Below are positions 4,224 through 6,882 of a DNA stretch of 6,882 nucleotides, piece after piece. How positions within the stretch are numbered: the stretch's first letter is position 1; each line of letters begins with the position of its first letter. The stretch comes from Candidatus Puniceispirillum sp. (GTDB lineage Bacteria > Pseudomonadota > Alphaproteobacteria > Puniceispirillales > Puniceispirillaceae). Below the pieces are notes generated by a model, which saw nothing but the letters and a program-made list of their open reading frames with translations, was not told the DNA's origin and made no database searches. The stretch covers positions 1 to 6,882 of the forward strand of contig JADHLR010000085.1 of assembly GCA_016780525.1 (NCBI GenBank), written 5' to 3'. The translations under genes and the position numbers were made by a program.

Positions 4224-6882
4224 GGCCTGTCTCTTGTGCTTGTAACGCCGCACGAATTTTATCGGCGGTCGCCGGAAGATTTGTGATCAAAACACCAACC
4301 GCCTGACGAATCGCATTCACAATGGCTGGTGCTGTCGGGATTAAAACATGCTCGCCCAGCCCTTTCGCGCCATACGGGCCTTCGGCATCGGCCACCTCGA
4401 CAATAATATGCTCAAATTCAGGAATATCGCCGATTGTCGGGATCAGATAATCATGCAGATTTTCGGTGCGTCCGGGCAGATAATCTTCCATCAGGGCCAG
4501 ACCAATACCCTGTGCGACACCGCCTTCAATCTGGCCTTCAACAAGCAGTGGGTTGATCGCCCGGCCTACATCATGGGCGGTTGTCATTTTATCGAGACGC
4601 ACCTGCCCCAACCCCCGATCGACCGTCAGCTCAATCATCTGTGCGCCATATCCATAGACCGCATAGGGGCTGCCCTGCCCATTTTCATCCAGCGGCGTTG
4701 TTGGCGGGTCATAGGTTTCCTCGCTCATAAACACATAGCCATAATCATCCACCGGCAACGATGACAAATCGATATTCGCCATATTGCCAGTTGCCGCATC
4801 GACCAGCTGCAGCCGTTGTTTTTCAATGATGATGCTGGCGTCATCCGATACGTTGGCATGCCGTAAAATGGTCTCGCGCAGTGCGCGCCCGGCCAGTAAC
4901 GCCGCCTTGCCCGACACAAAAGTCTGCCGCGACGCCGAGGTCTTGCCGCAATCAGGTGTCAGGTCGGTATCACCATCCAGCAACGACAGGCTGTGTACCG
5001 GCACACCCAGCGCATCGGCAGCGATTTGTGCAATCACTGTATTCGCACCCTGGCCGATATCCATAGCCCCTTGATGCAGCACACACACGCCATCAGCCCG
5101 CAGCCCCATGCGCATGGTCGACGGGTTCGGCAAAGATGTGTTGCCGCAGCCATACCAACAGCTGGCAACACCGACACCTTTGCGGAAAACCGAGCCGGTT
5201 TTTTCAGCCTCTTTGTTAAATTGTTCCACCCGCGCCACTGCCGCATCCCATGCCGGTTGCAACGCTTCCAGACAATCGGCAATGCCAACACCGGTCTCAA
5301 AACACTGGCCGGTGACCGTCGGCATATTATTCTGCAACGCATTCATCTGCCGAAATGCCAACCGATCCATGCCCAGCTTTTCGGCAAGTAAATCATAGGC
5401 ACATTCCTGGGCGACGGCGGATTGCGGCACGCCAAAGCCGCGAAATGCCCCGGCTGGCGGTGCGTTGGTATGGACGGCAACGCTCGACGCCCGGTAATCT
5501 GGCGTGACATAGGGGCCGCTGGCATGCACCGGAACGCGGTTTGCCACAGTTGGCCCCCAACTCGCATAGGCACCGGTGTTGAACACGCCATCAAACACAA
5601 AGCCACTAATGCGCCCCTCGGTATCACACCCCACCTCAAGCCGAATATCCGACGGGTGACGTTTGGTTGACGAGCGCATCGATTCACCACGCGCGTAACA
5701 AATGGCCACCGGGCGATCCAGCTTCCACGCCGCGAGCGCGACAAATGGCTGGAATGACAAATCAAGTTTTGACCCAAAGCCACCGCCACAGGCGCTGGGC
5801 ATCACCCGGATGCTGTCCACATCCATGCCCATAATTTCGGCAATACTGTCCCGATCCATTTGTGCTGCCTGGGTGCTGCCATAGATGATCAGCCTGTTAT
5901 CCTGTTTCACCGCGTAACCAGCTTCAGGTTCGATATAGGCATGTTCAATAAAGGGCGTGGTTGAATGGACAGTGACACGATGCGCCGCCCGCGCCAGCGC
6001 TGTATCCGCATCACCGCAGGCGACATAGCCTTTGATCAATATATTTTCGGGCCGGCCCTGATGCATCTGGCGGGCATCCGGCGTCGATGCGACATCCGGA
6101 GTCAACATCGCCACATGCGGCTGCCAGCTGATGGGAAAGTCATTTTCGTCAAAACCATCAATAACCGCCGGCACGCCAACAATGGCGGCGACCGCTTCCC
6201 CCCGGTAACGTGCCGTCGTTTCGGCAAAAACAGGCTGGTCGGCAAATGGCGGAATGACACCAAATGCATTGCGACCCGGGATATCGGTGGCATCAAACAC
6301 CGCAACAATGCCCGGATGCTGTGCCAGAAAAGCTGATTTATCGCCAATTTTGAAATCTGCATAATGATGCGGGCTGCGGATGACCCGCAACATCAGCGCC
6401 TCGGCGGGCAGCTTGTCCGCGCCATACGCCAGTTCGGCCGCCACTTTAGGCAGGCCGTCAAGATGCCGGATCGCACTGCCAACATTGCTGCCAGCGTCCG
6501 GCATCAGCGGTTCTGGCTGCACCGCATGCGCCTGCATAACGGCATCAATGATCTTGCTATAGCCGGTACAGCGGCATAAAACGCCAGAAAGCGCATCCTC
6601 GACTTCAGCCCGGCTTGGCTGTGGGTTGCTATGCAGCAAATGTGCCGCGGACACCAGCATACCCGGCGTACAGATGCCACATTGCGCCGCGCCATGCGCC
6701 AGAAAACTTTGCTGTAACTGTTCGATCGCGCCGGTTTGATGCAACCCCTCAACACTGGTCACCGCCTGCCCATCGACCTGCCCGACTGCCAGCAGACCGC
6801 TGCATACAGGCGAGTCATCAAGCAAAACGGTACAGGCCCCACAATCACCAGCATTACAGCCAATTTTGGTGCCGGTGAGACC
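4216..6882 (-). CDS. Fused [2Fe-2S]/molybdopterin hydroxylase of the xanthine dehydrogenase/aldehyde oxidoreductase family (5' end missing)
   Basis: This is the major part of a molybdenum hydroxylase, an enzyme that oxidises aldehydes or hydroxylates N-heterocycles with water-derived oxygen. 888 residues are visible. The frame is open to the right edge, so the start lies outside; the TTG codon at 6825 falls inside the first Fe-S motif and is not a real start. Numbering from the window edge: first plant-ferredoxin-like [2Fe-2S] motif C9, C14, C17 with C27; second, four-helix [2Fe-2S] domain C68, C71, C103, C105 (CGICTPGM and CRCTGY). A hammerhead domain follows at about 131-255, then molybdopterin-binding domains with GGGFGSK (about 366-372), AFRGFG (479-484), GQG (610-612) and the presumed catalytic Glu844 in KGLGEH. 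There is no FAD domain. This layout and an expected full length near 920 residues match one-chain aldehyde oxidoreductases such as Desulfovibrio gigas Mop (about 907). Its TGA overlaps the next gene's ATG by 8 nt. Next to a 6-hydroxynicotinate-reductase homologue it may be a nicotinate-type hydroxylase, but the substrate is inferred. The fourth cysteine of the first cluster is unusually placed. Confidence 0.93.
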   Translation of the reverse strand, partial: GLTGTKIGCNAGDCGACTVLLDDSPVCSGLLAVGQVDGQAVTSVEGLHQTGAIEQLQQSFLAHGAAQCGICTPGMLVSAAHLLHSNPQPSRAEVEDALSGVLCRCTGYSKIIDAVMQAHAVQPEPLMPDAGSNVGSAIRHLDGLPKVAAELAYGADKLPAEALMLRVIRSPHHYADFKIGDKSAFLAQHPGIVAVFDATDIPGRNAFGVIPPFADQPVFAETTARYRGEAVAAIVGVPAVIDGFDENDFPISWQPHVAMLTPDVASTPDARQMHQGRPENILIKGYVACGDADTALARAAHRVTVHSTTPFIEHAYIEPEAGYAVKQDNRLIIYGSTQAAQMDRDSIAEIMGMDVDSIRVMPSACGGGFGSKLDLSFQPFVALAAWKLDRPVAICYARGESMRSSTKRHPSDIRLEVGCDTEGRISGFVFDGVFNTGAYASWGPTVANRVPVHASGPYVTPDYRASSVAVHTNAPPAGAFRGFGVPQSAVAQECAYDLLAEKLGMDRLAFRQMNALQNNMPTVTGQCFETGVGIADCLEALQPAWDAAVARVEQFNKEAEKTGSVFRKGVGVASCWYGCGNTSLPNPSTMRMGLRADGVCVLHQGAMDIGQGANTVIAQIAADALGVPVHSLSLLDGDTDLTPDCGKTSASRQTFVSGKAALLAGRALRETILRHANVSDDASIIIEKQRLQLVDAATGNMANIDLSSLPVDDYGYVFMSEETYDPPTTPLDENGQGSPYAVYGYGAQMIELTVDRGLGQVRLDKMTTAHDVGRAINPLLVEGQIEGGVAQGIGLALMEDYLPGRTENLHDYLIPTIGDIPEFEHIIVEVADAEGPYGAKGLGEHVLIPTAPAIVNAIRQAVGVLITNLPATADKIRAALQAQETGHD

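Noticed and set aside
4224..4253. Alternative GTG start adding ten residues to the 6-hydroxynicotinate-reductase homologue
   Set aside because: The extension lies inside the hydroxylase coding frame, is not like the family N-terminus as I remember it, and the ATG at 4223 has both the stop overlap and a purine-rich upstream stretch.
3765..4286. 173-codon plus-strand open frame opposite the reductase gene
   Set aside because: It is fully antisense to a strongly recognised gene over almost its whole length, has no recognisable domain, and its composition is what the complementary strand of a GC-rich gene produces.
6823..6825. TTG as start codon of the molybdenum hydroxylase
   Set aside because: Nineteen in-frame residues before it contain the first three cluster cysteines, so the gene clearly continues beyond the right edge.
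1..6882. CRISPR arrays, tRNA or rRNA genes, insertion sequences, phage or defence genes
   Set aside because: Reading both strands, I see no regularly spaced long repeats, tRNA-like cloverleaf, transposase or defence domain; nearly the whole window is metabolic coding sequence.

Overview
The window is a compact run of five genes, all transcribed on the minus strand (right to left). It looks like part of a catabolic operon for an N-heteroaromatic acid such as nicotinate. GC content is mid-to-high 50s percent by eye. The gene families, their order and the overlapping start/stop codons suggest a proteobacterium, most likely an alphaproteobacterium; this is an inference, because the window holds no rRNA or other phylogenetic marker.

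In transcription order: (1) 6882-4216, the 3'-most 888 codons of a molybdenum hydroxylase that fuses two [2Fe-2S] domains to the molybdopterin-binding subunit without a FAD domain; its first ~35 codons lie beyond the right edge. (2) 4223-2724, a homologue of ferredoxin-dependent 6-hydroxynicotinate reductase with an N-terminal four-cysteine Fe-S motif. (3) 2724-1669, a UPF0280 protein of the ApbE-like superfamily. (4) 1672-914, a HAD-family phosphatase-like hydrolase. (5) After a 108-bp gap, 805-1, the N-terminal 268 residues of a FAD/NAD(P)H ferredoxin reductase of the rhodocoxin/putidaredoxin reductase type; it runs off the left edge.

Genes 1-4 overlap by 8, 1 and 4 nt, so they are almost certainly one translationally coupled transcript. 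A working model is that the hydroxylase adds a hydroxyl to an aromatic N-heterocycle. The 6-hydroxynicotinate-reductase homologue would then partially saturate the ring using low-potential electrons. The reductase at the left edge could charge the needed ferredoxin from NAD(P)H. This is the logic of nicotinate fermentation in Eubacterium barkeri and of the tetrahydro-oxonicotinate route described for Azorhizobium, but the true substrate cannot be fixed from sequence. Neither a ring-opening hydrolase (enamidase) nor a ferredoxin gene is visible here.

The most interesting point is the tight pairing of UPF0280, an uncharacterised relative of the ApbE flavin transferase, with the reductase. It suggests a dedicated maturation, possibly flavinylation, role. 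A second oddity is an apparently displaced fourth cysteine in the first [2Fe-2S] domain of the hydroxylase.
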